DNA from: a virus
DNA: 60,505 nt
Strand: one strand, 5' to 3'
Virus record (IMG/VR): IMGVR_UViG_3300032213_000971
Coordinates: 1-60,505 of that record
Part shown: one piece after another, positions 18,061 through 25,377 of the stretch
Layout: every line of letters starts with the position of its first letter
How positions within the stretch are numbered: the stretch's first letter is position 1
Made by a program: the position numbers and the translations under genes
The notes under the pieces: generated by a model
What the model saw: only the letters and a program-made list of their open reading frames with translations
Told to the model about the DNA's origin: nothing
The model's database searches: none

Positions 18061-19368
18061 ATGAAAGACATCAAAGACCCATCCGATGTAGTTGCGCTAG
18101 TAGTCGATAACGGATTATTTGTGGAACTTGCCCTGAAGCTATCAAAGACTTTTAAAAAGGTTTACTATTACGTCCCTTGGGAGTCGGCTTTTGCGAAGAT
18201 GAATCTGGCAAAAATTGGCCTAGGCATGGAAGGTCTTGAGGTTGTAGACAGCATCTATGGGCCTCATTTCGACGAGGTTGACCTTTTCTGCTTCCCGGAC
18301 ATCTACATGGGATGGGAGCAGGAGCATCTTGAAAAACTTGGCAAGGTTGTATGGGGATCACGCACAGGCGAGTGCTTGGAGCTAAACCGGGAGGGCATGA
18401 AAGAAATCCTGACAGCATTAGATATGCCTGTCGGGAAATTCTGGCACATCAAAGGCATGGCAAACCTCCGGGCCTTCCTCAAGGAGCATAAGGATGTCTA
18501 TGTAAAGATCGACAAGTACCGGGGAACATTTGAGACATTCCACGCTAAAAGCTACAAGGAGGTGGAGCCGAAGCTGGACGAGGTAGAATTCAATCTTGGT
18601 GCGTTCAAGCACATCATTGAATTCACGGTTGAAGCTGCGCTCCCGGATCGCGTTGAGGTTGGAACTGACTGCTGGGCTATTACGTCCCCAGAAGGCGAGT
18701 GCCAGTACCCGGAACACCTTATCTCTGGCATCGAAATCAAGGATGTTGGATTTGCCAGCATCTTTAAGAAGTACAAAGACCTCCCGGAGGTAGTTACCCG
18801 CTTTAACGAGCGAATGAAGCCAGTATTTGCTGCCTACAACTGGCGAGGATTTGTTAGCACAGAGGTTCGTATCGGAAAGGACATGGAGCCTTATATGATC
18901 GACCTGTGCGCTCGCGCCCCCTCGCCTCCTAACGAGCTTTACCAAGAGCAATACGCTAACCTAGCAGAGTGCATCTGGTATGGTGCCAATGGCATCGTCG
19001 TTGAGCCAGCGGCCAAGGCAAAATTCGGTGCCGAGATCATGCTGCATAGCTCATGGGCCGACAAGGGCTGGCAACCAATCTCGTTCCCAGAAGAAATCCG
19101 CGACATGGTCAAGCTCCGTAACGCTACGGTCATCGATGGCGTTTATTACGCGATCCCACAAGCCTGCGGACTACCTGAATGCGGTGCTGTGATTGGCCTT
19201 GGAAATACGATGAAGGAAGCACTCGACAACGCAGTTGAGAATGCCGAACAAATTACTGGGTATTACCTTGAGGCGAAGATGGGAGCTATCGACAACATCA
19301 AGGAAGAGGTAAAGAAACTCGACGAGCTTGGTCTGAATATGTACGCCGACGATGAGAATAATTCTTGA
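18061..19368 (+). CDS. ATP-grasp family enzyme
   Basis: This 435-residue protein has an ATP-grasp layout. Residues 1-110 form a Rossmann-like N-terminal domain. An ATP-binding region starts around VYVKIDKYRG (about 145-155), and a C-terminal metal-binding strand reads EPYMIDLCARAPSPPNE, where acid and Asn residues normally bind magnesium. The ending resembles the tail domains of GAR synthetase or carboxylase-type members. ATP-grasp enzymes join a carboxylate to an amine or thiol using ATP; the substrate here is unknown. The gene follows the giant virion protein by 11 bases and overlaps the next gene by 17. A ligase in this place could modify a virion or host molecule, but that is inference. 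Confidence 0.75.
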   Translation: MKDIKDPSDVVALVVDNGLFVELALKLSKTFKKVYYYVPWESAFAKMNLAKIGLGMEGLEVVDSIYGPHFDEVDLFCFPDIYMGWEQEHLEKLGKVVWGSRTGECLELNREGMKEILTALDMPVGKFWHIKGMANLRAFLKEHKDVYVKIDKYRGTFETFHAKSYKEVEPKLDEVEFNLGAFKHIIEFTVEAALPDRVEVGTDCWAITSPEGECQYPEHLISGIEIKDVGFASIFKKYKDLPEVVTRFNERMKPVFAAYNWRGFVSTEVRIGKDMEPYMIDLCARAPSPPNELYQEQYANLAECIWYGANGIVVEPAAKAKFGAEIMLHSSWADKGWQPISFPEEIRDMVKLRNATVIDGVYYAIPQACGLPECGAVIGLGNTMKEALDNAVENAEQITGYYLEAKMGAIDNIKEEVKKLDELGLNMYADDENNS

Positions 19369-19750
19369 GTCGATTCCGCCGAAAGAAATCCGATACAGCA
19401 CATGTGGTGACTGGCGTTTCAAGGACGATGGAACGCTAGTCGTCAATGTTCCGCTTTTTGAGAACAATGATGATTCGGCATTTCTTGTCGCGCTGCACGA
19501 ACTTGTTGAAGCATGGTTGTGTCGTCGGGATGGTGTGACTGAAGAAGAAGTTTCTGCATGGGACAAAAACAACCCTGCGCTGGAAGAACCGGGAGATAGC
19601 AAAAACGCACCATACCATCGGCAGCACTCTTACGCGATGCTGATTGAAAAGACCCTGTGCAAGCTCATGAGGAAGAATTGGGCGCAACACCAGAGGTGGG
19701 TAGAGGATTCTGCAAATGCGGTTGACCGGGCGCATGCCGGGGCAGAGTAG
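19352..19750 (+). CDS. Small HExxE protein, possible zincin-like
   Basis: This 132-residue protein overlaps the end of the ATP-grasp gene by 17 bases, so translation is probably coupled. A helix with ALHELVEAWLC (about residues 47-57) resembles a metal-binding HExx helix, but the second histidine is replaced by Glu. PYHRQHSYA (about 87-95) supplies further histidines. Similar small HELVE proteins occur in phages without known function. The last 30 residues are charged helix. A metal-binding role is plausible and peptidase activity is uncertain. It is the last gene before the early promoter at 19811. Confidence 0.55.
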   Translation: MRIILESIPPKEIRYSTCGDWRFKDDGTLVVNVPLFENNDDSAFLVALHELVEAWLCRRDGVTEEEVSAWDKNNPALEEPGDSKNAPYHRQHSYAMLIEKTLCKLMRKNWAQHQRWVEDSANAVDRAHAGAE

Positions 19751-19810
19751 AAAGCCGGGCAGGCTGTAGAGCCTGTATTTATGCGGCTCAAAAAAAACTA
19801 AAAAAAAGCA
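19751..19810 (+). terminator. Hairpin between late tail operon and early promoter
   Basis: CAGGCT (19760-19765) pairs perfectly with AGCCTG (19770-19775) around a GTAG loop, and AGCCG (19753-19757) can close an outer stem with CGGCT (19784-19788). Only a short TATTT follows the inner stem, so it is a weak intrinsic terminator candidate. The A-rich tract after it (19789-19807) lies directly upstream of a -35 box and may act as an UP element. Confidence 0.4.
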
Positions 19811-19864
19811 TTGACCGGGATGCCGCTTGGGATTAGTATCCCTATTGACGGTAGAAACACAACC
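19811..19864 (+). promoter_or_regulatory. Promoter P1 (TTGACC-17-TAGTAT) with downstream element
   Basis: The -35 box TTGACC (19811) and -10 box TAGTAT (19834) are separated by 17 bases. Two A-tracts lie just upstream of the -35. Six bases after the -10 comes TGACGGTAGAAACACAACC (19846-19864), nearly identical to the segment after promoters P3 and P4. It drives the first early gene at 19891. Transcription should start inside or at the edge of the shared element. Confidence 0.75.
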
Positions 19865-19890
19865 AACACCAACCCATAAATAAATACGCC

Positions 19891-20439
19891 ATGTACGCCA
19901 ACGAAATCACCATCCCAGCAGCATACTTTGACGAAGTCGCTGCTCAAGACCTGAACGCTCTGCCACAAGATCAAGAGATCCGCCTCAAAGGCAAAGGCAA
20001 GCAATACGTCATCAACCGCAACGATCCGAAGCTCGCGGTCTTCATCGGCATCGCCAAGCTGGAGTACAAAGACAGCGGCTCTGCTTCCGCCGAAAACCTC
20101 CTCCGCGCTCTGGAAAAGCAGGGTGTTCCTACTGGCGCAAATCTCCCGGTGCGCGAGGCCAAGCCTGTCACCCGGAAGACCAATGCCATCGGGGATCGTC
20201 GCAACCTGATCGTCACGATCACCCCGGACGGAGATCTGATCCTGCGCCCTGCTGGTCGCCGCAAGAGCATCAGCATTAGCCTCTCGACGGTCTACACGCT
20301 CGCAGTCAACGCCGAGGCTCGCAAGGCTATCGCAGTAGCCAAGGCCGCTCGCAAGGAGCGCAAGGCCCAACGCCGGGCCGAGCGTGATGCTGCCGTGCTG
20401 GCATTCAAGGCCAACCCCAGCCAGATCACCCTGCGCTGA
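19891..20439 (+). CDS. Early protein with basic helical tail
   Basis: This is a 182-residue protein of unknown family, the first gene after promoter P1. The N-terminal half is beta/alpha with KGKGKQYVINRN. The last 50 residues are a strongly basic alanine/arginine helix (KAARKERKAQRRAERDAA), suggesting nucleic acid binding. The leader is A/C-rich and lacks a Shine-Dalgarno sequence, like other genes directly behind these promoters. GC content is higher than in the tail operon. Confidence 0.72.
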   Translation: MYANEITIPAAYFDEVAAQDLNALPQDQEIRLKGKGKQYVINRNDPKLAVFIGIAKLEYKDSGSASAENLLRALEKQGVPTGANLPVREAKPVTRKTNAIGDRRNLIVTITPDGDLILRPAGRRKSISISLSTVYTLAVNAEARKAIAVAKAARKERKAQRRAERDAAVLAFKANPSQITLR

Positions 20440-20449
20440 TCACTCACCC

Positions 20450-20474
20450 GGCCCCGGGTTCGATCCCCGGGGCC
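20450..20474 (+). terminator. Strong GC hairpin that mimics a tRNA T-arm
   Basis: GGCCCCGGG (20450-20458) pairs perfectly with CCCGGGGCC (20466-20474) around the loop TTCGATC. Loop sequence and size match a tRNA T-loop, and the base after the stem is A, giving a CCA-like end. No D-arm or anticodon arm fits upstream, which is coding sequence, so this is not a full tRNA gene. It lies in the 55-base gap between two early genes and could weaken read-through or be a remnant of a tRNA 3' end. Confidence 0.5.
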
Positions 20475-20494
20475 ACAACCACACCAATAAATCC

Positions 20495-20764
20495 ATGAAT
20501 CGATACATCGCAGCCACCGTCAAGTACCTCCCGGTTACAGACTCCCGGGGTTCCCGGGTGAAGATCACACTTCCCCGCTTCAAGGTCTCCAAGACCATCC
20601 CGTTCGATCACCAGTACAACAACAGCGAGGACATCGCGATTGCGTTCCTGAATGACAACGGTGTATCCATCGAAGGCACCGCAGAACTCGACAACGGCAG
20701 CGTCCTGATAATTGATTGGACGGTCGCTAACCGATTCGCTCTTGAGCAGCTATCCAAATTCTGA
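20495..20764 (+). CDS. Small early hypothetical protein
   Basis: This is an 89-residue protein. The start at 20495 is preferred because it follows the hairpin and an ACCAATAAATCC leader typical of this genome; the upstream in-frame ATG at 20384 would run through the preceding gene. The protein looks like a small alpha/beta fold (VKITLPRFKVSKTIPF, GSVLIIDWTV). No family is recognised. Confidence 0.65.
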   Translation: MNRYIAATVKYLPVTDSRGSRVKITLPRFKVSKTIPFDHQYNNSEDIAIAFLNDNGVSIEGTAELDNGSVLIIDWTVANRFALEQLSKF

Positions 20765-20766
20765 TC

Positions 20767-21453
20767 ATGAGCATCCACAGCACACCAGCAGTTGCCCGGG
20801 TATACAGCGATGGCGGACGTTCGGCTGTAGACAAGGCGTACAACGACACCAATGCCTGCACGGTGAACGCACTAGCTAACTGCACCGGGTGGGATTACGC
20901 GCTGTGCCACGACATTGCAGCGATGTCCGGGAGGTGGAATGGCAAAGGCCACAATCCTGTCCAGTTGCTAAAGCTGGCAGGAAGGTTTGGCGCAAAGAAC
21001 CGCAAGCTGACCCGTATAACGTACAGCAACCCGTGGACGCTTCAGAAGTTCATTAAAAAGAACCCGACCGGGAACTTCTACGTCTGCACATCTCATCACG
21101 CATTTTCCATTGTTGACGGTGTCGTCAAGGATTGGCTGCACAACGGTGACATGTGCCGACTTGTTCAAGTCTGGAGGATCACCGGGACTGTCTACAACGG
21201 ACGCAAGCCCAAGCGTCCAGTAGTTACGAAAAAGCCCCGGAAGCCACGGGAAAAGCGTGTAGAGTACACGGTTCGCCTTCGTGACAAGGAAGGTGACGCA
21301 TACGATGTCTGGTATTATGAAGACCGGGCAGAGGCTATTAAGGAGGCCCGGGAGTTTCCGCTAGACGATGTGACTTGGGCAGTAGATGTCGAGAGCGTGA
21401 GCATCGGTAGCTACAACTGGAAGATCATCTACAGCAGGAGCCGCAAATCATGA
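20767..21453 (+). CDS. Cysteine-peptidase-like early protein
   Basis: This is a 228-residue protein. Its first 130 residues have a papain-like pattern seen in phage and plasmid proteins: a cysteine at the start of a helix in TNACTVNALANCTGW (Cys about residue 31), and later TSHHAFSIVDGVVKDW (about 109-123), where one histidine would complete the dyad. The rest is basic (KPRKPREKRVEY) plus a small alpha/beta tail. It might cleave a peptide or bind one without cleavage; the substrate is unknown. The stop overlaps the next start as ATGA, starting a chain of overlapping genes to 22370. Confidence 0.6.
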   Translation: MSIHSTPAVARVYSDGGRSAVDKAYNDTNACTVNALANCTGWDYALCHDIAAMSGRWNGKGHNPVQLLKLAGRFGAKNRKLTRITYSNPWTLQKFIKKNPTGNFYVCTSHHAFSIVDGVVKDWLHNGDMCRLVQVWRITGTVYNGRKPKRPVVTKKPRKPREKRVEYTVRLRDKEGDAYDVWYYEDRAEAIKEAREFPLDDVTWAVDVESVSIGSYNWKIIYSRSRKS

Positions 21454-21713
21454 ATGACCAAGCCGTCATGCGCTTCGCTGCGTACCTAATCCAGTCTTCC
21501 CGGGCAATGGATAGAAAGTGGGCATACGTCCCGCCGCATCAGTTCCCGTTACGAGAGGTGCCGGGAACATGGGAACCATCAGGACGCTCAAATTTCGATT
21601 CCCGGGAAATGGCATATCACGGCACCGGGAGCCTTGCCCCGACCGGGAATCCTCACAGGTGCCTTACTGCCTGCCTACATCACCGTGCTTGGATAGCAAC
21701 AGACCCTCTATGA
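21450..21713 (+). CDS. Small early hypothetical protein, ATGA-coupled
   Basis: This is an 87-residue open frame joined to both neighbours by ATGA overlaps. It is rich in Pro, Arg and His without a recognised motif. The region is dense in CCGGG sites, so composition is unusual. Coupling on both sides is the main support. No function can be offered. Confidence 0.5.
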   Translation: MNDQAVMRFAAYLIQSSRAMDRKWAYVPPHQFPLREVPGTWEPSGRSNFDSREMAYHGTGSLAPTGNPHRCLTACLHHRAWIATDPL

Positions 21714-21859
21714 ACATCACCCAACAGATCCTGTGCCGCCGAGAATTCGCAGAATGGGCCTTAAAACACCGCCTCCCGGTGAAAAGGTATCCCGAGTACG
21801 GCAAGCGCATATTCGCCATTTACGAGGCATCGTGGAAGCGGCATCATAACGTCAAATGA
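21710..21859 (+). CDS. 49-residue basic early protein
   Basis: The start at 21710 overlaps the preceding stop as ATGA. The predicted peptide is helical and basic (CRREFAEWALKHRLPVKRY). No family is recognised. Short basic helical proteins of this kind in early phage operons often bind host proteins, but there is no direct evidence here. Confidence 0.55.
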   Translation: MNITQQILCRREFAEWALKHRLPVKRYPEYGKRIFAIYEASWKRHHNVK

Positions 21860-22077
21860 CCGCAATGCTAATCATCGCAGACGCTGATGCTCCGCTACCG
21901 GGCGCAGTTCCTGAATTCTGCCACCACCTTGATTTTAAGGCATGGATCACGCATGACATTCCTAGGCTAATAGAAGCCGGGGTCTCCCGGTGCGTGTATC
22001 TTACTCCGCACTATCATGCCCGGGTGGAACTCGACCGGGAAAACAGACACGGGGAAATAGAACTAAATGTGCTATGA
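21856..22077 (+). CDS. Small early hypothetical protein
   Basis: This 73-residue protein is coupled by ATGA to the gene before it and overlaps the next start by four bases. It begins MTAMLIIADADAP and contains several His residues and an alpha/beta pattern. No recognised family. Confidence 0.52.
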   Translation: MTAMLIIADADAPLPGAVPEFCHHLDFKAWITHDIPRLIEAGVSRCVYLTPHYHARVELDRENRHGEIELNVL

Positions 22078-22370
22078 GCTTCCGCCGAATCTGCTTTGCC
22101 ACTATTAACGGTCGCCGCTGGGAAATCGGTTTTGGTTTCCCGGGAAAGACGAAGGGCAAAGTCGATGAGGGAGTTGCGAACTACGAACGCAGGCGCATCG
22201 TGTTACGCCGCAAGATCAAGGGGAGGAAATGCAGCCTGCTTGACGGGGCCATACACGAACTGCTCCATGCCGCAGTTCCATCCCTGAATGAGGAAGTGGT
22301 GGACGATTTCGGGGAACTTTGTGGCCGGGTGCTGCCCAAGCTATTGGCTGCGGAGGCCGACAAACACTAG
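22074..22370 (+). CDS. Small HExxH zincin-like protein
   Basis: This 98-residue protein starts at 22074 in an ATGA overlap. The helix IHELLHAAVPSL (about residues 61-72) carries the HExxH metal-binding motif, followed by NEEVVDDFGE, where a Glu or Asp could be the third ligand. Small phage proteins with this arrangement are known as putative metallopeptidases of unknown role. It ends the overlapping early block 20767-22370. Confidence 0.62.
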   Translation: MSFRRICFATINGRRWEIGFGFPGKTKGKVDEGVANYERRRIVLRRKIKGRKCSLLDGAIHELLHAAVPSLNEEVVDDFGELCGRVLPKLLAAEADKH

Positions 22371-22395
22371 ATCCCGTGGGCATGAAAATTTATCG

Positions 22396-22447
22396 TTGAC
22401 GAAACCCAAGCGGGGGCTGATACTCCCCCTGACAGTAAACCTCAACC
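22396..22447 (+). promoter_or_regulatory. Promoter P2 (TTGACG-17-GATACT) with downstream element
   Basis: TTGACG (22396) and GATACT (22419) are 17 bases apart, with an AT-rich stretch upstream. The element TGACAGTAAACCTCAACC (22430-22447) begins five bases after the -10 and is a variant of the one behind P1, P3 and P4. It drives the gene at 22460. Confidence 0.7.
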
Positions 22448-22459
22448 ATAAATAAATAC

Positions 22460-23164
22460 ATGAAACACAAGCTCGCTAACGCAACGGTCATCGGGTTCTT
22501 TTCTCTCCCGTCACCATCCCTCGCGGAACACAATCCATCCGCCTACTACAACGCAATGGCGAACTCCCCATCTGGTGCAGGAACCTGTTCTCATTGCGGT
22601 ACTGGCATCGTCCACCATGTCGTCATTCGCGATGAGTCTGGCAAGACCCGCTTCATTGGAACGCAATGCGCCGAGAAGGTTGGGATTGACCCAGAGGCTA
22701 TTCGCCTTCGTAAATCCAGAGAGCAGATCGATGCTGAAAAGGCCGCTCACGAAGAGTACCTTGCCAATTTCGATGCTACCGTTTTCGATGGCGGCAAGTA
22801 CGCTGGTCGCAAGATCGCTGATGTGCTGGTAGAGGACGAGCAGTACGTCCGTTGGTTTGTGAGCCGTTATCCCTCCAATGAGGAACTAAAGCGTCAGATC
22901 GATACCTGTGAGGCTCTCTTGGCTCCTATCCGCAATGCAGAGCAGGCCGCTCGCAACACGCAACGCCAAAAACTCATAGAGGTCTTGGGCGAGCAGTTCC
23001 TTCGCTCGTACATCAACCATAACGAGCGAGGCTTCTGCCATGATGTGGCAACGCAGATCCTTGGAATCCGTTTCAGCTACGAGCGAGGCGGTTGCGTGGA
23101 AATCGCAGAACGGACGCTGGGAAGACGCAGAGCAGGGCAGTTCTGCCGAAGTATATCCCCGTGA
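22460..23164 (+). CDS. Zinc-binding early protein, possible C-terminal frameshift
   Basis: This 234-residue protein lies behind promoter P2. Residues about 40-75 contain CSHCGTGIVHH and a later FIGTQCAEKVG, a likely zinc knuckle found in phage proteins of unknown role. The middle is a charged helical region. The last residues in this frame (GRRRAGQFCRSISP) look unnatural, whereas the +1 frame stays open to 23222 and gives WEDAEQ, SSAEVYPRECEECGKEVD and an acidic end. A single-base error or a +1 shift between about 23050 and 23160 would join the two into a protein with a second CxxC pair. Confidence 0.65.
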   Translation: MKHKLANATVIGFFSLPSPSLAEHNPSAYYNAMANSPSGAGTCSHCGTGIVHHVVIRDESGKTRFIGTQCAEKVGIDPEAIRLRKSREQIDAEKAAHEEYLANFDATVFDGGKYAGRKIADVLVEDEQYVRWFVSRYPSNEELKRQIDTCEALLAPIRNAEQAARNTQRQKLIEVLGEQFLRSYINHNERGFCHDVATQILGIRFSYERGGCVEIAERTLGRRRAGQFCRSISP

Positions 23165-23241
23165 GTGCGAGGAATGCGGCAAGGAAGTTGATCTTGAGGA
23201 AGTAGAAGAGGCTTGCAGTTAACCACCAACACAACAAACCC

Positions 23242-23427
23242 ATGACATACACCGAACATCAGGAGTTCTCGCAAATTGAAAAAACATGCGAGGAAGTACG
23301 CAAGGAAAACTTGGATCTACGTTTCGAGATCCTTGGTTACCGCCTCCAGCTACAGGAGTTAATTCGCCTGAATAGCCTAGGGAAGACCCGGGAAATAGCT
23401 GTACGCATTGAAGCCATACTAAAATGA
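23242..23427 (+). CDS. Small coiled-coil early protein
   Basis: This 61-residue protein is almost all helix with leucines spaced for a coiled coil (EIRKENLDLRFEIL-like pattern; LQLQELIRL). No family is recognised. Its stop overlaps the next start as ATGA. Confidence 0.6.
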   Translation: MTYTEHQEFSQIEKTCEEVRKENLDLRFEILGYRLQLQELIRLNSLGKTREIAVRIEAILK

Positions 23428-23600
23428 GAACACACTCTTTGTCCTTAACCGACAACCAATGGCTTGAACTGCTTTCCGTTCTTTTGGGAGAGGCAGAAAC
23501 CCTTTGCAACTCTCAAGACAAAAACCAACGCAAAGAGGGGCGAACGCTTTGCCTCATCATCAATAAACTCCGGGAGTACAAAAATAATACCAATCAGTAA
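23424..23600 (+). CDS. 58-residue helical early protein
   Basis: ATG at 23424 overlaps the previous stop, and the frame ends at 23600. The peptide has an amphipathic helical pattern with NQWLELLSVLLGEAE and two cysteines. Coupling on both sides supports it as a gene. Unknown function. Confidence 0.55.
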   Translation: MRTHSLSLTDNQWLELLSVLLGEAETLCNSQDKNQRKEGRTLCLIINKLREYKNNTNQ

Positions 23601-23716
23601 TGAACCCTGAATATTACGGACAGATCATATTGTGGTTTCTGGAAGGAGTTGTGAAAACAGCTATCCCTATATCCACAGTTATCGTTGCTTACAAATTACT
23701 CAACGTCTCAAGATAA
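23600..23716 (+). CDS. 38-residue membrane peptide
   Basis: The start overlaps the previous stop as TAATG. The peptide MNPEYYGQIILWFLEGVV continues into a hydrophobic span to residue 33, giving one probable membrane helix. Such mini-proteins are frequent in early phage regions. The role is unknown. Confidence 0.5.
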   Translation: MNPEYYGQIILWFLEGVVKTAIPISTVIVAYKLLNVSR

Positions 23717-23730
23717 CCGTTAATAATTAT

Positions 23731-23973
23731 ATGTTGACGCAAGAAACCCAAGCTGATAATCACCCGGTCATGGATCTGCATCCATTCGACGCAGGGAAGG
23801 CTGAAATGGCAGAGATTATAGCTTCTGCCATCTACGAGCGTTATTACCTATTTCACAGAAAGTGGCACGGCAAAGACAACGATATTACAAAGATCTTGTA
23901 CAACATACTGTCCGATATCCGTGACATTCAGGCAACTGACCTTACTACCAACGAGCCAACAAACGATGAATAA
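23731..23973 (+). CDS. Small acidic helical early protein
   Basis: This is an 80-residue protein starting at 23731. The central helix reads AEMAEIIASAIYERYYLFH, followed by a second helix with KILYNILSDIRDI. No motif of known function. It overlaps the next gene by eight bases. Confidence 0.58.
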   Translation: MLTQETQADNHPVMDLHPFDAGKAEMAEIIASAIYERYYLFHRKWHGKDNDITKILYNILSDIRDIQATDLTTNEPTNDE

Positions 23974-24334
23974 ATACACAAAGCTGATAAAAGCACTTTT
24001 TAACTGGAAAGCTCAAAAAGAACGTAACCAGAAGAAAAAGGAGTTGGCATCCCATGTCCGCTATGTCGGCATGGAGGAGTACACTCTGGTTGGATCTGAT
24101 CGTGTGCTAATGGTGCATTCTAGGTCTAAATGTCAGGGACAACATTGCTGCATACACAATCCTAGCGATCACCATATGCGCGATTGGCCGCAGAACTGGC
24201 GAGGTGACCGAGGGATCATGGAACGGATTTGTCCGCATGGCATCGGCCATCCTGACCCGGATGACCCGAAGACCAAAAACAAATACGAAGCGATCCACGG
24301 GTGTGACGGTTGCTGCCATCCTCCAACCAAATAA
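23966..24334 (+). CDS. Conserved Cys/His-rich phage protein
   Basis: This is a 122-residue protein. After a basic N-terminus it carries CQGQHCCIHNPSDHHM, then WPQNWRGDR, ICPHGIGHPDPD and HGCDGCC. This Cys/His order occurs in many unrelated phages and probably binds one or two metal ions. The function is not known to me. Its start lies inside the preceding gene, so the two are translationally coupled. Confidence 0.72.
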   Translation: MNKYTKLIKALFNWKAQKERNQKKKELASHVRYVGMEEYTLVGSDRVLMVHSRSKCQGQHCCIHNPSDHHMRDWPQNWRGDRGIMERICPHGIGHPDPDDPKTKNKYEAIHGCDGCCHPPTK

Positions 24335-24338
24335 AGCC

Positions 24339-24467
24339 ATGATGTCGCTACGAGAATATAAACAGGCGCATGTATACAAGCCATGCATACCATACATTTG
24401 GGTATTTCTTGACAGGCTTGGAGTACTAGATAAAAAGTATCGCCTCACTTGCAACGGTCGCAAATAA
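24339..24467 (+). CDS. 42-residue early protein
   Basis: The in-frame ATG at 24339 follows the preceding stop by four bases after AAAGCC. The peptide is MMSLREYKQAHVY followed by an aromatic segment and a basic end. No family recognised. Confidence 0.48.
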   Translation: MMSLREYKQAHVYKPCIPYIWVFLDRLGVLDKKYRLTCNGRK

Positions 24468-24477
24468 CAATTAACCA

Positions 24478-24717
24478 ATGACTACAATGAATCGAATCAA
24501 TAAAAAATTCAATTTCCCGGCGTTTCCTGTCGCTCCCTACCAAGGCGATAGGAATAATCCTCCAATCAAAAGCAATACAGGCATGAGCATGCGTGCATTC
24601 TTTGCTGCTTCTGCAATGTCTGGTATTGCATCTACCGACGATGGTACTGACCCTGAAAAGGCAGCGAAGATGGCTTTTGACCTAGCTGACGCAATGATGC
24701 AATATGTAACGGAATAA
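24478..24717 (+). CDS. Conserved small phage protein (GMSMRAFFAA motif)
   Basis: This 79-residue protein contains GMSMRAFFAASAM followed by a helix AAKMAFDLADAMM. This pattern, usually written G-M-(S/T)-L-R-D-x-F-A-A, is common in short phage proteins of unknown function. It sits in the run of small early genes. Confidence 0.68.
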   Translation: MTTMNRINKKFNFPAFPVAPYQGDRNNPPIKSNTGMSMRAFFAASAMSGIASTDDGTDPEKAAKMAFDLADAMMQYVTE

Positions 24718-24718
24718 T

Positions 24719-24880
24719 ATGAACAACAATTCTACATATCTCAAAGTTGGAACACCTGAAATCCGAGTCGGCCTGACTGCTGCTAAAAAAAACATTCCGA
24801 TGGAATCGAAGTCGAAGAAGTCGGAGATGCCGAAAGACAAGAAGCGTCTAATCAAGATGCCGAAGCGTGCAAAGATGTAA
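24719..24880 (+). CDS. 53-residue lysine-rich protein
   Basis: ATG at 24719 follows the preceding stop (24715-24717) by one base. The second half is very basic (KSKKSEMPKDKKRLIKMPK). Nucleic acid or host protein binding is possible but unproven. Confidence 0.5.
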   Translation: MNNNSTYLKVGTPEIRVGLTAAKKNIPMESKSKKSEMPKDKKRLIKMPKRAKM

Positions 24881-24907
24881 CAGAAAACAACCAACCAAAT
24901 AAACACA

Positions 24908-25249
24908 ATGAGCGAAAATACAACAGAAGAGACCAAATCAAATATCGTCCAGCTTCCTACGCAGGACAACCAACCTCCTGCATCGGATGTTTCCGAGACC
25001 CCTGCTGCCGAACCAACCGCTGAAGAGACTACCGGGGAGGCAGATCACATCCAGAAGGTCATTGAGAATGTTGATCTAAACACGATCACCCGTGACGACA
25101 TCTTTGTTGACCTAATCAACAAGAGCAAGCTGTTCGCCTTCAACCTCCTCATCGCAGCAGCCCTGCTTGAGAAGCTGATTATCAAAGACAGGAGCGAGGC
25201 AGAGCAGGCAACTCCTGAAGCAGCACCAGAGGATCAAGCTGTAAGCTGA
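24908..25249 (+). CDS. Acidic early hypothetical protein
   Basis: This is a 113-residue protein. The first 45 residues are disordered, rich in Thr, Glu, Pro and Ala. A folded segment follows (IFVDLINKSKLFAFNLLIAAALLEKLI) that is hydrophobic but broken by charged residues. No family recognised. The stop overlaps the next ATG by one base. Confidence 0.6.
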   Translation: MSENTTEETKSNIVQLPTQDNQPPASDVSETPAAEPTAEETTGEADHIQKVIENVDLNTITRDDIFVDLINKSKLFAFNLLIAAALLEKLIIKDRSEAEQATPEAAPEDQAVS

Positions 25250-25377
25250 TGCCTAAAAAGCCAATTACAAAGAGCTTCCCCCCGGCTGACGACATTTTGC
25301 GAAAACAGGGTGCTCGTCCAGCCAGCGAAGTTCTTCAATCCCCAACAACCAATAAATCAAAACCAAAAATCAAATGA
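25249..25377 (+). CDS. 42-residue basic peptide
   Basis: TGATG overlap with the gene before and ATGA overlap with the one after support this short frame. It is lysine- and proline-rich, with ADDILRKQGARPASEV as its most structured part. Unknown. Confidence 0.45.
   Translation: MPKKPITKSFPPADDILRKQGARPASEVLQSPTTNKSKPKIK

Noticed and set aside
20447-20477. Possible complete tRNA gene
   Set aside because: Only a T-arm fits. The upstream bases belong to a coding gene and form no acceptor, D or anticodon stems.
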